The notes beneath the pieces are model-generated. The model was not told the origin of the DNA and searched no databases. It saw only the letters and a list, made by a program, of their open reading frames with translations. Shown one piece after another: positions 19,332 through 28,178 of a DNA stretch of 64,000 bases. Within the stretch, counting starts at the first letter, position 1, and each line of letters begins with the position of its first letter. A program made the position numbers and the translations under genes. Source of the DNA: Saprospiraceae bacterium (lineage in GTDB: Bacteria > Bacteroidota > Bacteroidia > Chitinophagales > Saprospiraceae); contig JAHDGU010000007.1 in the NCBI GenBank assembly GCA_020627535.1, forward strand, positions 166,573 through 230,572, given 5' to 3'.

Positions 19332-19361
19332 CCCTCCTGCAGAAAAAAACACCACCAAGTC

Positions 19362-21212
19362 ATGAGAGAAGGTAAAATATCTGTCCAGACGGAAAATATA
19401 TTCCCGATTATCAAGAAATTTCTCTACTCGGATCAAGAGATCTTCTTGAGAGAATTGGTCTCCAATGCAGTAGACGCTAGTCAAAAAATCAAGACACTCA
19501 GTAGCAAAGGAGAATATCAAGGAGAACTTGGCACTCTTCAAGTGAGGGTGGAGCTTGACGAAGATGCAAAGACGATCTCGATCATTGACAATGGCATAGG
19601 TCTCACCGGTGAAGAAGCTGAGAAATATCTCAATCAGGTGGCATTTTCTAGTGCACAGGAATTTATCGAGAAGTATCAGTCCGAGAACAGTATCATTGGA
19701 CACTTTGGCCTTGGTTTCTACAGCGCATTTATGGTAGCCGACAAAGTGGAAGTGCTCTCCAAAAGCTACCAAGATGGCGGAGCTATCAAGTGGACTTGTG
19801 ATGGCAATCCAGAATACACGATCGAAGACATTGACAAGGAAGAAAGAGGTACAGAGGTCAAACTACACATCAGTGACGATGCCAAAGAATACCTCAGCCA
19901 GTCCAAAATCACCGAGCTGCTCGACAAGTATTGCAAGTTCCTTCCTGTAGAGATCATCTTTGGTACAGAAGAGGTAGATGTAGAGGGCGAAGAGGACAAG
20001 AAAGAGACAGTAGATCGTATCATCAACAATCCTCATCCCCTATGGAAGAAGTCACCTTCTGATCTCACAGATGATGACTATAAGGCATTTTATCGAGAAC
20101 TCTATCCTTATAGTCCTGCGCCGCTCTTTTGGATACATCTCAATATTGACTACCCTTTCAATTTGACAGGAGTGCTTTACTTTCCTAAGCTCTCCAACAA
20201 CATCGAGCTCCAGCGGAATAAGATCCACCTCTACAGCAATCAAGTCTTTGTCACCGATGAAGTCAAGGATATCGTGCCAGAATTTTTGACACTTCTGCAT
20301 GGTGTCATCGACAGTCCGGATATTCCGCTCAATGTCTCGAGATCTTATCTGCAGGCAGATAGCAATGTAAAAAAGATCAGTAGCTACATCACCAAGAAGG
20401 TCAGCGAAAAGCTCAAAAGCCTCTTCAAAGATGATCGAGAAGCATACCAAGAGAAATGGTCAGAGATCGGTACACTCGTCAAGTATGGGATGATCACAGA
20501 AGAGAAATTCTATGACAAGGCCAAGGATTTTTTACTCCTCAAGAATACCGAGGACAAGTACTTCACTATGGAAGAGTACAGAGAAGAAATCCAGGAGCTA
20601 CAGACGAATAAGCATGACAAGAAAGTCGTCATCTACACACAAGATGCTCAAGACCATCACTCATACATCACGGCAGCAAAAGAAAAATCCTATGATGTAG
20701 TGGTCAGTGATAGTCCTCTGGACAATCATCTCTATCAGCAACTAGAGCATAAGGAGAGTGACTTCGTCTTTGTGCGTGTCGATAGTAGTACGACAGACAA
20801 GCTCATCGAAAAAGATGAAGAAGTCGAGAGTGTCTTGAGTGAAAAAGAACAAGGCAAAGTCAAGACCATCTTTGAATCAGGTCTAGAATCATGGAAAGAT
20901 AAGATCCAGCTCCAAGCGCTCTCGCCCAATGATCACCCCGTAGTCATCACCAAGCCAGAGTTCATGAGACGCATGCAAGAGATGCAAGCTATGCAAGGCA
21001 ATGATCTCGGAGGCATGAATATGGAGTTTTTTGATATTGTCATCAATACCAATCATCCCCTCATCGCTCAGAAACTCACCAAGATGCGTGGTGATGATAA
21101 GAAAAAAGACTTTGCTCGATATCTTTTTGACTTGGCCAGGCTCAATCAGAAGATGCTCAAGGGTAATGACCTCAGTGATTTCATTGAGCGCAGTCTCAAG
21201 TTTGTAGAATAG
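19362..21212 (+). CDS. htpG: molecular chaperone HtpG (Hsp90)
   Basis: Cytoplasmic ATP-dependent Hsp90 chaperone, 616 aa, close to the family norm. The N-terminal GHKL ATPase shows FLRELVSNAVDAS, DNGIGLT and the lid motif GHFGLGFYSAFMVAD in the right order within residues 20-125. The middle domain has LYFPK and the NVSRSYLQ arginine-loop motif (near residue 325). The C-terminal dimerisation region ends in FIERSLKFVE without the MEEVD tail, as in bacteria. It is a single gene with its own regulatory region (palindromes plus sigma-54-like element) and it converges with a DUF4837 gene five bases downstream. Stress-regulated expression is inferred from the promoter structure. Confidence 0.96.
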   Translation: MREGKISVQTENIFPIIKKFLYSDQEIFLRELVSNAVDASQKIKTLSSKGEYQGELGTLQVRVELDEDAKTISIIDNGIGLTGEEAEKYLNQVAFSSAQEFIEKYQSENSIIGHFGLGFYSAFMVADKVEVLSKSYQDGGAIKWTCDGNPEYTIEDIDKEERGTEVKLHISDDAKEYLSQSKITELLDKYCKFLPVEIIFGTEEVDVEGEEDKKETVDRIINNPHPLWKKSPSDLTDDDYKAFYRELYPYSPAPLFWIHLNIDYPFNLTGVLYFPKLSNNIELQRNKIHLYSNQVFVTDEVKDIVPEFLTLLHGVIDSPDIPLNVSRSYLQADSNVKKISSYITKKVSEKLKSLFKDDREAYQEKWSEIGTLVKYGMITEEKFYDKAKDFLLLKNTEDKYFTMEEYREEIQELQTNKHDKKVVIYTQDAQDHHSYITAAKEKSYDVVVSDSPLDNHLYQQLEHKESDFVFVRVDSSTTDKLIEKDEEVESVLSEKEQGKVKTIFESGLESWKDKIQLQALSPNDHPVVITKPEFMRRMQEMQAMQGNDLGGMNMEFFDIVINTNHPLIAQKLTKMRGDDKKKDFARYLFDLARLNQKMLKGNDLSDFIERSLKFVE

Positions 21213-21217
21213 CTCTG

Positions 21218-22321
21218 CTAGTTGGCGTTGACAAATCGAATGTTCTGCACGATCAGCTCTAGCTGCTGCATAAAATCTCGTTTGTCTTCTCCCGGAGCAA
21301 GCACAAAGGCGTCGATGAAGAGGAGTTCGTTTTTCGCTTGATTGAGGATCAACCAAGAGAAAAATGGGCCTCCCATAAAGTCTGCCGTCATCTCCCACAC
21401 ACCACGGATCTCTATGGCATAGTTGCCGTCGATCTCTCTGGTGTAGTCAAAGACTGGTAGGTCCTCGGCATTGATCACCATGTAGGAGCCTGCGGTATTG
21501 CTCGTGACATACTTCTGACCTAGCTCATTGCGAATGGCCTTAAGATTGGTAGGAGTGAGCTGCTCTTGGTCTTCGTAGACAAACTTGTGGAAGATGAGAT
21601 TATAGGTGGCCTGATCTCCATCGTACTTCAGCCACTGGAAATCTTCGTCACTGATTGCCTCTGCATAGCCCTGAGGGATTTTGATTTCAATCCCAAATTT
21701 TTCCATGATCCGCTGGCCCATGCCATGGTGAATGCCACTCACGTAGGTCTTAGCTTCTACTTGCTTCTCATCATGGCTATTGATCCGAGCTGCTAGTTGT
21801 GGGAAATTATCCTTGATAGACTGGCCTAGGGCCTCTTTCCCATTACCCAATACATAAGCCACAATTTGCTCTTTGGCCCAACGATCCTTGCCAATCTTAG
21901 CCTTGGGGCTTTGCTTGAGTTCACGGAATCTGCGCAACTGTTCTTCTCCAATATCGGCAGCAGCCATCTTGGTCGCTGGAGAATCATTGTCATTGATATC
22001 AGCTAGGATCACATAGGTCCTGAGCTCTCTGCGCTCTTCGCCACCAAGTAAATATTCTGGGCTAAAATGTCTGATATCGAAGATAGGCTCTGGTGCAGGC
22101 ATGATCGGATACGCTGCCCCGAAGTAATATCTGAATGTATCTCCGACAGCACTCTGCCATACCAGGTCATCTGCAACTACGATCACCTCATTGGTCTTCC
22201 CTATCGCAGTGGGCATGGAGCGTAGTGAACTCGTCACGTCATTCATGCATGAGACGAGCAGCATGGTGATCATCAGAGTCAGCCCGCCGAGTACTCTAGC
22301 GCTTATAGATTTGACTTTCAT
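21218..22321 (-). CDS. DUF4837 family lipoprotein
   Basis: A 367-aa predicted lipoprotein with a long n-region and the lipobox LLVSC at about residues 21-25. The mature part follows the pattern of DUF4837 proteins of Bacteroidota: an early EVIVVADDLVW segment, the YFGAAYPIMPAPEPIFDI stretch, and a late YTREIDGNYAIEIRGVWEM region followed by FLMGGPFFSW-like residues. The family is conserved in this phylum but has no established function; an envelope role is likely from its location. A TACATTTG promoter match lies 57 bases upstream. It converges with htpG. A start further inside (nearer MITMLLVSC) cannot be excluded. Confidence 0.85.
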   Translation of the reverse strand: MKVKSISARVLGGLTLMITMLLVSCMNDVTSSLRSMPTAIGKTNEVIVVADDLVWQSAVGDTFRYYFGAAYPIMPAPEPIFDIRHFSPEYLLGGEERRELRTYVILADINDNDSPATKMAAADIGEEQLRRFRELKQSPKAKIGKDRWAKEQIVAYVLGNGKEALGQSIKDNFPQLAARINSHDEKQVEAKTYVSGIHHGMGQRIMEKFGIEIKIPQGYAEAISDEDFQWLKYDGDQATYNLIFHKFVYEDQEQLTPTNLKAIRNELGQKYVTSNTAGSYMVINAEDLPVFDYTREIDGNYAIEIRGVWEMTADFMGGPFFSWLILNQAKNELLFIDAFVLAPGEDKRDFMQQLELIVQNIRFVNAN

Positions 22322-22378
22322 AGCATCTTATTCTATACCTATGATGAGGTTTGACCTATGTTTTGGTGTCCTTACGGA

Positions 22379-22386
22379 CAAATGTA
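22379..22386 (-). promoter_or_regulatory. candidate -7 promoter element for the DUF4837 gene
   Basis: Reads TACATTTG on the minus strand, an exact TAnnTTTG match, about 57 bases before the start codon. The -33 element is not clear. Confidence 0.4.
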
Positions 22387-22437
22387 GGTCGAAGATATCA
22401 ACTCTCCATAAAGACAGTACTCACGAGAAATGGGAGA

Positions 22438-23406
22438 TTACAGAAGATTTTGAATCAGAATATCTTCTGTGATTCCTTCTGCTTCAGCTTTGTAGTTTCT
22501 CACGATTCTGTGTCTTAGCACATATAGTGCTATGGCTTGCACATCCTCGATATCAGGAGAATACTTGCCACTCACAGCTGCATGACACTTCGCTCCGAGC
22601 ACGAGATATTGACTTGCTCTAGGTCCTGCTCCCCAGCTGAGATACTGCTTCACTTCATCAGTGGCCAAGCTACCATTGGGTCTTGTCTTACTTGCTAGAC
22701 TCACGGCATACTCCAGCACATTGTCCGCGATAGGGATCTTCCGGACGAGCTGCTGAAAAGCAAGGATGTCTGCACTCGTCAATACATGATTCAGCTCCGC
22801 CTTCTGATCACTCGTAGTGTTTTTCACGACTTCAAGTTCTTCTTGATAGCTCGGATAGTCCAGAGGTATATTGAACATAAATCTATCGAGCTGAGCTTCT
22901 GGCAGAGGATAAGTTCCTTCTTGTTCGATGGGATTCTGTGTAGCAAGTACCAAGAAAGGTGAAGGCAACAAGTGCTTGGTACCGGAGACTGTCACCGAGC
23001 GTTCTTGCATCGCCTCGAGCAGTGCGGCTTGTGTCTTTGGAGGAGTACGGTTGATCTCATCTGCCAATACGATATTGGAGAATACCGGACCGCCGTTAAA
23101 TTTAAATTGACGATTATCATCCAAGATCTCAGAGCCCATAATGTCCGATGGCATCAAATCCGGTGTGAACTGGATTCTTTTGAACTCAAGGTCGAGCACT
23201 TCAGCTATTGTCGAGACGAGAAGGGTCTTTGCTAGTCCAGGGACACCCACGAGAAGGCTGTGACCATTGGAAAACAGCGATATGAGGACATTCTTGACGA
23301 CATCATCTTGTCCGATGATGACTTTGGCAATTTCTGATTTGAGTCGTCCGTAGGAATCTGCCAAGCCATTCACTGCCTCGACATCATTTGCGTATTGATT
23401 TGACAT
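22438..23406 (-). CDS. MoxR family AAA+ ATPase
   Basis: A 322-aa cytoplasmic AAA+ ATPase of the MoxR type, thought to act as a chaperone that activates or inserts cofactors into partner proteins, usually with a VWA-domain protein. Walker A is GVPGLAKTLL near residue 52, Walker B VLADEINRTPP near 113, sensor 1 LATQNPIEQEGTYPLPEAQ near 155, and the sensor 2 region SWGAGPRASQY near 270. The C-terminal lid is complete. In many Bacteroidota a MoxR gene follows the surA cluster, and here it lies 3 kb from it across htpG. No VWA or DUF58 partner gene is present in the window. Confidence 0.93.
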   Translation of the reverse strand: MSNQYANDVEAVNGLADSYGRLKSEIAKVIIGQDDVVKNVLISLFSNGHSLLVGVPGLAKTLLVSTIAEVLDLEFKRIQFTPDLMPSDIMGSEILDDNRQFKFNGGPVFSNIVLADEINRTPPKTQAALLEAMQERSVTVSGTKHLLPSPFLVLATQNPIEQEGTYPLPEAQLDRFMFNIPLDYPSYQEELEVVKNTTSDQKAELNHVLTSADILAFQQLVRKIPIADNVLEYAVSLASKTRPNGSLATDEVKQYLSWGAGPRASQYLVLGAKCHAAVSGKYSPDIEDVQAIALYVLRHRIVRNYKAEAEGITEDILIQNLL

Positions 23407-23537
23407 ATACTTATTCTGGTGTTGATAGTCTTGAGATCATGCTGGCAATTCTAGTCGTCTAGGCTTCCGCCAAACATGAAATCCCCTCTCTAACGAGCAA
23501 GCCAAGTCTTTAGTTTTTCTGGCAGTGCTAAGATGTG

Positions 23538-23568
23538 CAAAGGTAGTCGAGACACACTAGCTCATCAA
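23538..23568 (-). promoter_or_regulatory. candidate full promoter for moxR
   Basis: On the minus strand TTG (23568-23566), a 20-base spacer and TACCTTTG (23545-23538) match the Bacteroidota -33/-7 promoter form. It overlaps the 3' end of ligA and would give moxR a leader of about 125 bases. Confidence 0.5.
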
Positions 23569-25665
23569 CTCAAGAAACTCAGCTTCGGTCATGATCTTCA
23601 CAGTACCTAGAGCTTGTGCTTTTTTGAGCTTGGACCCAGCTTTGGCTCCTACAACAAGAATGTCGAGTTTGCTACTCACAGCGGAGATGTTTCTTGCTCC
23701 AGCCTTGGTGGCTAGCGCTTGAGCTTCTTTGCGCCCCATCTGCTCGAGAGTACCTGTAAATAGGATTGTCTTATCGATCAGGGGGGCATCATCTGCAACG
23801 GCAACCGGTCTATCCTCTTCCGTCTGATGCAGATTGACACCATTGGCCTCCAGGCGCTCGAGCAGAGCAATATTGTTTTCATCTGCAAACCACTGCTGCA
23901 CATTTTGCGCAAGCACCGGTCCGATATCCTTGATGTTCGTATACTGCTCAGCTGTCCAGTGACGAAGATCAAGGACATGATCAATCTCTGCGGCGAGAAT
24001 CTTAGCTGCCTTGGCACCAAGATGATGGATGGAAAGGCTGTGAAGTAGACGGTGAATGGGATTTGACCTGACGGCGTCAATGGCCTCTTTGATCTTCTGA
24101 GCACTTCGCTCTCCCATACCTTCAAGCTCCGCTATGGCGGCGTAGTCTAGTGCATAGATATCCGAGACATCACTCAGCCATCCAAGATGTACGAATCTCT
24201 CTACCAGAGACTTGCCCAAGCCGTCAATGTTCATAGCTGGCTTTGAAACATGAAAGATGATCTTCTGGATCGTCTGTCTACCGCAGTCACAATGGACACA
24301 GCGCCATGCCGCCTCACCTTCTTGTCGAACGAGCTCAGCCTCTTGCTTGGAAAAAGGACAGGTCGATGGAAAGACCACCTTGGTCTCAGCGCCATTGCGG
24401 AGATCTGCAAGTGCCTTGACGATGTAGGGAATCACGTCACCAGCTCTTTCTACGAGAACCTTGTCTCCGAGATGGAGATCGCGGGCAGTGATGAAATCCT
24501 CATTGTGCAATGACACGCTAGAGACTGTGACACCTGCCAGATGTACAGGATCTAGCTTGGCCACTGGTGTGATCGAGCCAACTTTACCGACTTGGTACTC
24601 GACATCGAGTAGCGTCGTGGTCGCTTGCTTTGCCTTAAACTTGAAGGCGATCGCCCAGCGAGGATGGTGCGTCGTGTGTCCTGCACGCTCTTGGAGTGCA
24701 ATCGTGTTGGCCTTGATGACCATACCATCGATCTCATAAGGATAGTCCTCGCGCTTGTCCTCCCACTCTTGACAGTAGGCAATGACACCCTCAATATCTG
24801 AGACGACCTTCCGCTCGTCACGAGGTGTCTTAAAACCGACCGCATCAAGCATATCTAGGCTCTGGCTGTGCCTGTCATAGCCTGACTCTGGGGAAGACTT
24901 CTGTAAGTCTGATATTTGAAAAGCAAAAAACTCCAAGCCACGATCCGCCGTCTCTCTAGGATCTTTGGTCCGTAGACCGCCTGTACTCGCATTGCGCGGA
25001 TTGGCAAATGGGCTTTCGCCAGCATCTATCTTGCGCTGATTGAGCTGCTCAAACTGACTTTTGCTCATCAAGGCTTCTCCACGGAGCTCTACGCGAGACC
25101 ATCCATGCTTGCTGATAGCTGCACGAAGTGGTACACTCCGTATGACCTTAGCATTGCTGGTGATGTCATCGCCTTGGAGTCCATTGCCTCTGGTCGCTGC
25201 TCTGATCAACTGATCATCTTGATACACAAGGACGACAGTACCTCCGTCATACTTGGGCTCTACACAGTACTCGATGGCCTGATCTACAGACATTCCGAGA
25301 TAACGCTTGATGCGCTGATCAAAATCTCTGAGATCCTCTGGCGAACTAGCATTGTCCAAAGAGAGCATGGGACTGTAGTGCTCTACTGTCTCAAAGTCCT
25401 CTGTCAGGTCACTCGCTACTCTCTGGGTAGGAGAATCGCTGACCACCCAGTGTGGCTGCTCTACCTCTGTACGCTGCAATAAGCTGAAGAGTGTGTCGTA
25501 CTCGATATCACTCAAGACAGGTTCGCTCAGGACATAGTATCTCCACTCATGATAGTGCAAAATTGTCACGAGCTCGTCGTAGACCACTTGCTGAGTGATG
25601 CTTTCTTGTTTCAGCAGCTGCTTGCTGCGCTCATAGTACTGAACCTGTTGGTCCTGATCGTACAT
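23557..25665 (-). CDS. ligA: NAD+-dependent DNA ligase
   Basis: LigA seals nicks during replication and repair using NAD+. The frame is open to 25752, but the ATG at 25665 (MYDQDQQVQYYERSK) fits the family start, is five bases after the stop of the preceding gene, and gives 702 aa. Domain Ia has HEWRYYVLSEPVLSDIEYD; the adenylation motif is EPKYDGG with the active lysine near residue 137. The OB fold and the four-cysteine zinc finger (C-P-F and CVHCDC, about residues 435-460) are intact. Helix-hairpin-helix repeats (ELEGMGERSAQKI, NIKDIGPVLAQNV) precede a C-terminal BRCT domain (about 625-702). Complete and apparently functional, it is probably the last gene of an acyltransferase-CxxCH protein-ligA unit. 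Confidence 0.96.
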   Translation of the reverse strand: MYDQDQQVQYYERSKQLLKQESITQQVVYDELVTILHYHEWRYYVLSEPVLSDIEYDTLFSLLQRTEVEQPHWVVSDSPTQRVASDLTEDFETVEHYSPMLSLDNASSPEDLRDFDQRIKRYLGMSVDQAIEYCVEPKYDGGTVVLVYQDDQLIRAATRGNGLQGDDITSNAKVIRSVPLRAAISKHGWSRVELRGEALMSKSQFEQLNQRKIDAGESPFANPRNASTGGLRTKDPRETADRGLEFFAFQISDLQKSSPESGYDRHSQSLDMLDAVGFKTPRDERKVVSDIEGVIAYCQEWEDKREDYPYEIDGMVIKANTIALQERAGHTTHHPRWAIAFKFKAKQATTTLLDVEYQVGKVGSITPVAKLDPVHLAGVTVSSVSLHNEDFITARDLHLGDKVLVERAGDVIPYIVKALADLRNGAETKVVFPSTCPFSKQEAELVRQEGEAAWRCVHCDCGRQTIQKIIFHVSKPAMNIDGLGKSLVERFVHLGWLSDVSDIYALDYAAIAELEGMGERSAQKIKEAIDAVRSNPIHRLLHSLSIHHLGAKAAKILAAEIDHVLDLRHWTAEQYTNIKDIGPVLAQNVQQWFADENNIALLERLEANGVNLHQTEEDRPVAVADDAPLIDKTILFTGTLEQMGRKEAQALATKAGARNISAVSSKLDILVVGAKAGSKLKKAQALGTVKIMTEAEFLELMS

Positions 25666-25670
25666 AAACG

Positions 25671-26507
25671 CTATTTCTTCAACAGCTTCTGCACGTGCTG
25701 TGCTTTTCCGGCTGGATCTGTGATCTGAGCGAGATATAGGCCGGCTCTCCATGTAGATGCATCGATTTGCGACCTGCTGAGAGTCGATCTGTAGACAGAC
25801 TGGCCAATATGATCAAAGATGTGTATTTGGTACTCTGACAAACTTTGGTCCGCCTGGATACTCAGTTGTGATCTGATCGGATTGGGGCCTAGTTGTATGA
25901 GATCTGCAAGTGCTACATTCGTGCTGCTCGAACTTGACTCTGTCAGCTGTACAGTAGTGAGGTCGGCGCCATCACCTCCTGTCGAACCATTGAGATTGAC
26001 ACCATTCCCACCAGCATAAAACGTCACTGATCCGGTGCCAAGTTCTGGTGCAGTCCAGTCGACCTCAAAGAGACCTGTCTCGCGATTGGGGCCAGCGTGC
26101 TCAGCATATTGTCTACCCGTAGCAACTGCAACAGCTACTGTGGTGTTGGCATCTGGATTGTCAAATCCTGCAATGTCCGAATCATCCATATCGGCTAGCG
26201 CCACCATCTGAAATCCATATGCACTAGGCTCATTGCCGTCAATATACTGTACCTCTAGACGCGCACGATAGGTCTCTCCTGGCATATATTCTGTAATGGG
26301 ATCACCCATATCATCAAGGATGGTCAGGACTGTCTCTACTGTGATATTGTCACCACCGTGGCAAGTAATGCAAGTAGATCCCGCGTCTCCAGGTGCACCT
26401 GTATTTCCCTGCCCAGCTGCAGTAGCCCTTCCACCAGAACTAGACATCCACAGCACTGCGGCACAAACAAGAAATAGAGAGTAGACAATAGGTAATTTTC
26501 GTTTCAT
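25671..26507 (-). CDS. secreted CxxCH-containing protein (choice-of-anchor V type) with T9SS sorting domain
   Basis: The ATG at 26507 (MKRKLPIVYSLFLVC) gives 278 aa with a clear signal peptide. The mature start is followed by a GNTGAPGDAGSTC segment and one haem c-type motif CITCH at residues 46-50, then a beta-sandwich (about 60-190) ending near TVQLTESS. This order matches the choice-of-anchor V proteins that I recall from Bacteroidota. The final ~75 residues (GPNPIRSQLSIQAD through a Lys-rich end) are a T9SS type A sorting domain. If haem is attached it would have to happen in the periplasm before T9SS export; this is not shown. The gene sits 13 bases after an acyltransferase and 5 bases before ligA, an unlikely functional set, so the operon may be accidental. 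Confidence 0.85.
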   Translation of the reverse strand: MKRKLPIVYSLFLVCAAVLWMSSSGGRATAAGQGNTGAPGDAGSTCITCHGGDNITVETVLTILDDMGDPITEYMPGETYRARLEVQYIDGNEPSAYGFQMVALADMDDSDIAGFDNPDANTTVAVAVATGRQYAEHAGPNRETGLFEVDWTAPELGTGSVTFYAGGNGVNLNGSTGGDGADLTTVQLTESSSSSTNVALADLIQLGPNPIRSQLSIQADQSLSEYQIHIFDHIGQSVYRSTLSRSQIDASTWRAGLYLAQITDPAGKAQHVQKLLKK

Positions 26508-26520
26508 ACTGCTTGGTTTT

Positions 26521-27078
26521 TTATGATACTTGAGAAAAGATGCTCTGTTGTGGATGCTTGCCAGCAGTACCTTGAAAATGCTGCATGACATAGTCTATTG
26601 TCTCTGTAAGGCTCATGGTACTGATGTCCAGTGGAGAGCTGAATACCACTTGCTTTTGCCCCCAATCTATCTTACACATGATGAGCGGAATCTGAGCTTT
26701 TTGGGCGATGTGGTAGAAGCCCGTTTTGATCTTCTGTGCATAGGATCTGGTGCCCTCGACTGCGATACATACGGCAAATTCTTTGTGCTCCTTGAAGGTC
26801 TTGCTGATCTGCTCGACCATGTTGGTCGATTTGTCTCTCCTCACTGGTACACCGCCTGTCCACTTGAAGAACCAAGACAATGGTGGCTTATAGATGGTGT
26901 CTTTGATCAAGTAGTTGATCGGCATCTTGTAGAGCATCTTACAAAGCAGCCCGATAGGGAAGTCCCAATTGGACGTATGCGGAGCTGCCACCAGTATGTA
27001 CTTGGGCGTCTCGGAGGGATTGGGTCCACGAACCTCAAATCCCCAAAGCTTCAATATCATCGATGCGAACCACTTCAC
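26521..27078 (-). CDS. 1-acyl-sn-glycerol-3-phosphate acyltransferase-like protein
   Basis: A 185-aa PlsC-superfamily acyltransferase. The GTG start at 27078 gives MKWFASMILKLWGF. The catalytic H-x4-D motif is HTSNWD near residue 34, followed by the expected glycerolipid-binding GTRS-type motif (VEGTRSYAQKIKTGF near residue 108). It is shorter than typical PlsC (about 240 aa) and belongs to the compact group lacking extended membrane segments. Likely role is acyl transfer in membrane lipid synthesis or ornithine-lipid metabolism; the exact acceptor cannot be told. A TACCTTTG element ends six bases before the GTG, supporting this start and implying an almost leaderless mRNA. Confidence 0.85.
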   Translation of the reverse strand: MKWFASMILKLWGFEVRGPNPSETPKYILVAAPHTSNWDFPIGLLCKMLYKMPINYLIKDTIYKPPLSWFFKWTGGVPVRRDKSTNMVEQISKTFKEHKEFAVCIAVEGTRSYAQKIKTGFYHIAQKAQIPLIMCKIDWGQKQVVFSSPLDISTMSLTETIDYVMQHFQGTAGKHPQQSIFSQVS

Positions 27079-27083
27079 TTGAT

Positions 27084-27091
27084 CAAAGGTA
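27084..27091 (-). promoter_or_regulatory. candidate -7 promoter element for the acyltransferase gene
   Basis: Reads TACCTTTG on the minus strand, an exact TAnnTTTG match, ending six bases from the GTG start at 27078. The short distance implies a leaderless or near-leaderless transcript. Confidence 0.45.
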
Positions 27092-27178
27092 GATAAATGC
27101 GATTTTTACATTTTGATGACATAAGGGATTAAACCCTTGTCTCGCCGACACATCTAACAGCAAAGAGGGCATTACGTT

Positions 27179-27724
27179 TTGGATCCAAAGTCAGATGATG
27201 AAATACTGCACCTCTTGAGAGGAGAGGGAACGATGGATCTTGGATTCAGGTATCTCATGGAGAAGTTCCAAGAGAGACTGTACTGGCACATCAGACGGAT
27301 GATCGGCACGCACGATGATACGGATGACATACTGCAAGATAGTCTGATCAAGGTCTATCGCAACATTGACAGATTTGAAGGGAAGTCAGGCTTATATACT
27401 TGGCTCTACAGGATCGCTACCAATGAGTCTCTTTCATTTTTGCGGAAGCAGAAACGATCGAAACAAGACGCACTGGATGATCATTCGGATCGACTAGCAG
27501 CCATGAATGCCGATAGCTATTTTGACGAAAGTCAAGCACTGGCCAAACTGCACAAAGCCGTGGCCGAATTGCCGGACAAACAAAAAGCTGTCTTCAATTT
27601 GAAATACTTTGATGAAATGAGCTATAAAGACATTGCCGAGGTCCTAGGAGGAAGCATCGGTTCGCTTAAAGCCTCATATCATCATGCGACAAAAAAAATA
27701 CAACGAGCCCTCGAGGCCGAATGA
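27179..27724 (+). CDS. ECF-family RNA polymerase sigma factor
   Basis: A 181-aa sigma-70 family factor of the extracytoplasmic-function type. A TTG at 27179 gives MDPKSDDEILHLLRGEG, typical for this family; no better upstream start is seen. Region 2 shows DDTDDILQDSLIKVYRNI and GLYTWLYRIATNESL (about residues 48-85). Region 4 has ELPDKQKAVFNLKYF, then a helix-turn-helix DMSYKDIAEVLGGSIGSLK-like segment (about 125-165). It is followed after one base by a membrane protein and then a CpxP-like protein, a layout expected for a sigma factor with a transmembrane partner and an envelope-stress target. Confidence 0.93.
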   Translation: MDPKSDDEILHLLRGEGTMDLGFRYLMEKFQERLYWHIRRMIGTHDDTDDILQDSLIKVYRNIDRFEGKSGLYTWLYRIATNESLSFLRKQKRSKQDALDDHSDRLAAMNADSYFDESQALAKLHKAVAELPDKQKAVFNLKYFDEMSYKDIAEVLGGSIGSLKASYHHATKKIQRALEAE

Positions 27725-27725
27725 C

Positions 27726-28178
27726 ATGGAAAAATTGCCAGACATACTATCTAAGCTCAAAAAGGAGGACCAAGATGCCTACCGCGTTCCAGAAGGCTAT
27801 TTTGATAGTCTCAGCGCTCGTGTACTGACAAAATTGGATCAGGAGGATCAGGCTGTCGCCAAAATGCCTAGACCTGAAAGCAGGAGAAAGTGGTACCAGA
27901 CATTTTGGCGAAAGCCAATATCTGCTGCTGCACTAGGACTGGCATCGCTACTCCTCATAGTGATGCTCTTCCCACGAGATGCGAATGAATATGATCTGAG
28001 TCAAATCAGTGATGAAACCCTAGAAGAGTATCTAGCAGATGCCCTGATCAATGAAGACATCGCTATGCTCGAGGAGTACATTCCTCTAGATGATATGTCA
28101 CCAGATGAAGAAGAATACATCGATGCCTTGATTGACGAAATAGAGCTCGATGAACTAGAATCCTACTACTATGAATAA
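27726..28178 (+). CDS. single-pass membrane protein, possible anti-sigma factor
   Basis: The frame opens at 27684, but the ATG at 27726 (MEKLPDILSKLKKED) comes one base after the sigma-factor stop and gives 150 aa. The N-terminal ~55 residues are cytosolic-type and contain the segment VPEGYFDSLSARVLTKL, a pattern common in Bacteroidota sigma-linked membrane proteins. One transmembrane helix follows (AALGLASLLLIVMLF, about residues 65-80). The C-terminal ~70 residues are strongly acidic and end in SYYYE. There is no zinc-binding anti-sigma (H-x3-C-x2-C) signature and no cysteine at all. Anti-sigma function is inferred only from position and topology. Confidence 0.75.
   Translation: MEKLPDILSKLKKEDQDAYRVPEGYFDSLSARVLTKLDQEDQAVAKMPRPESRRKWYQTFWRKPISAAALGLASLLLIVMLFPRDANEYDLSQISDETLEEYLADALINEDIAMLEEYIPLDDMSPDEEEYIDALIDEIELDELESYYYE

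Noticed and set aside
21213..21217. Terminator between htpG and the DUF4837 gene
   Set aside because: Only five bases separate the convergent stop codons and no hairpin with a T-run was seen at the gene ends.
26530..27096. 188-aa plus-strand frame
   Set aside because: Nearly complete mirror of the acyltransferase gene, which has catalytic motifs and a promoter; the antisense product has no recognisable features.
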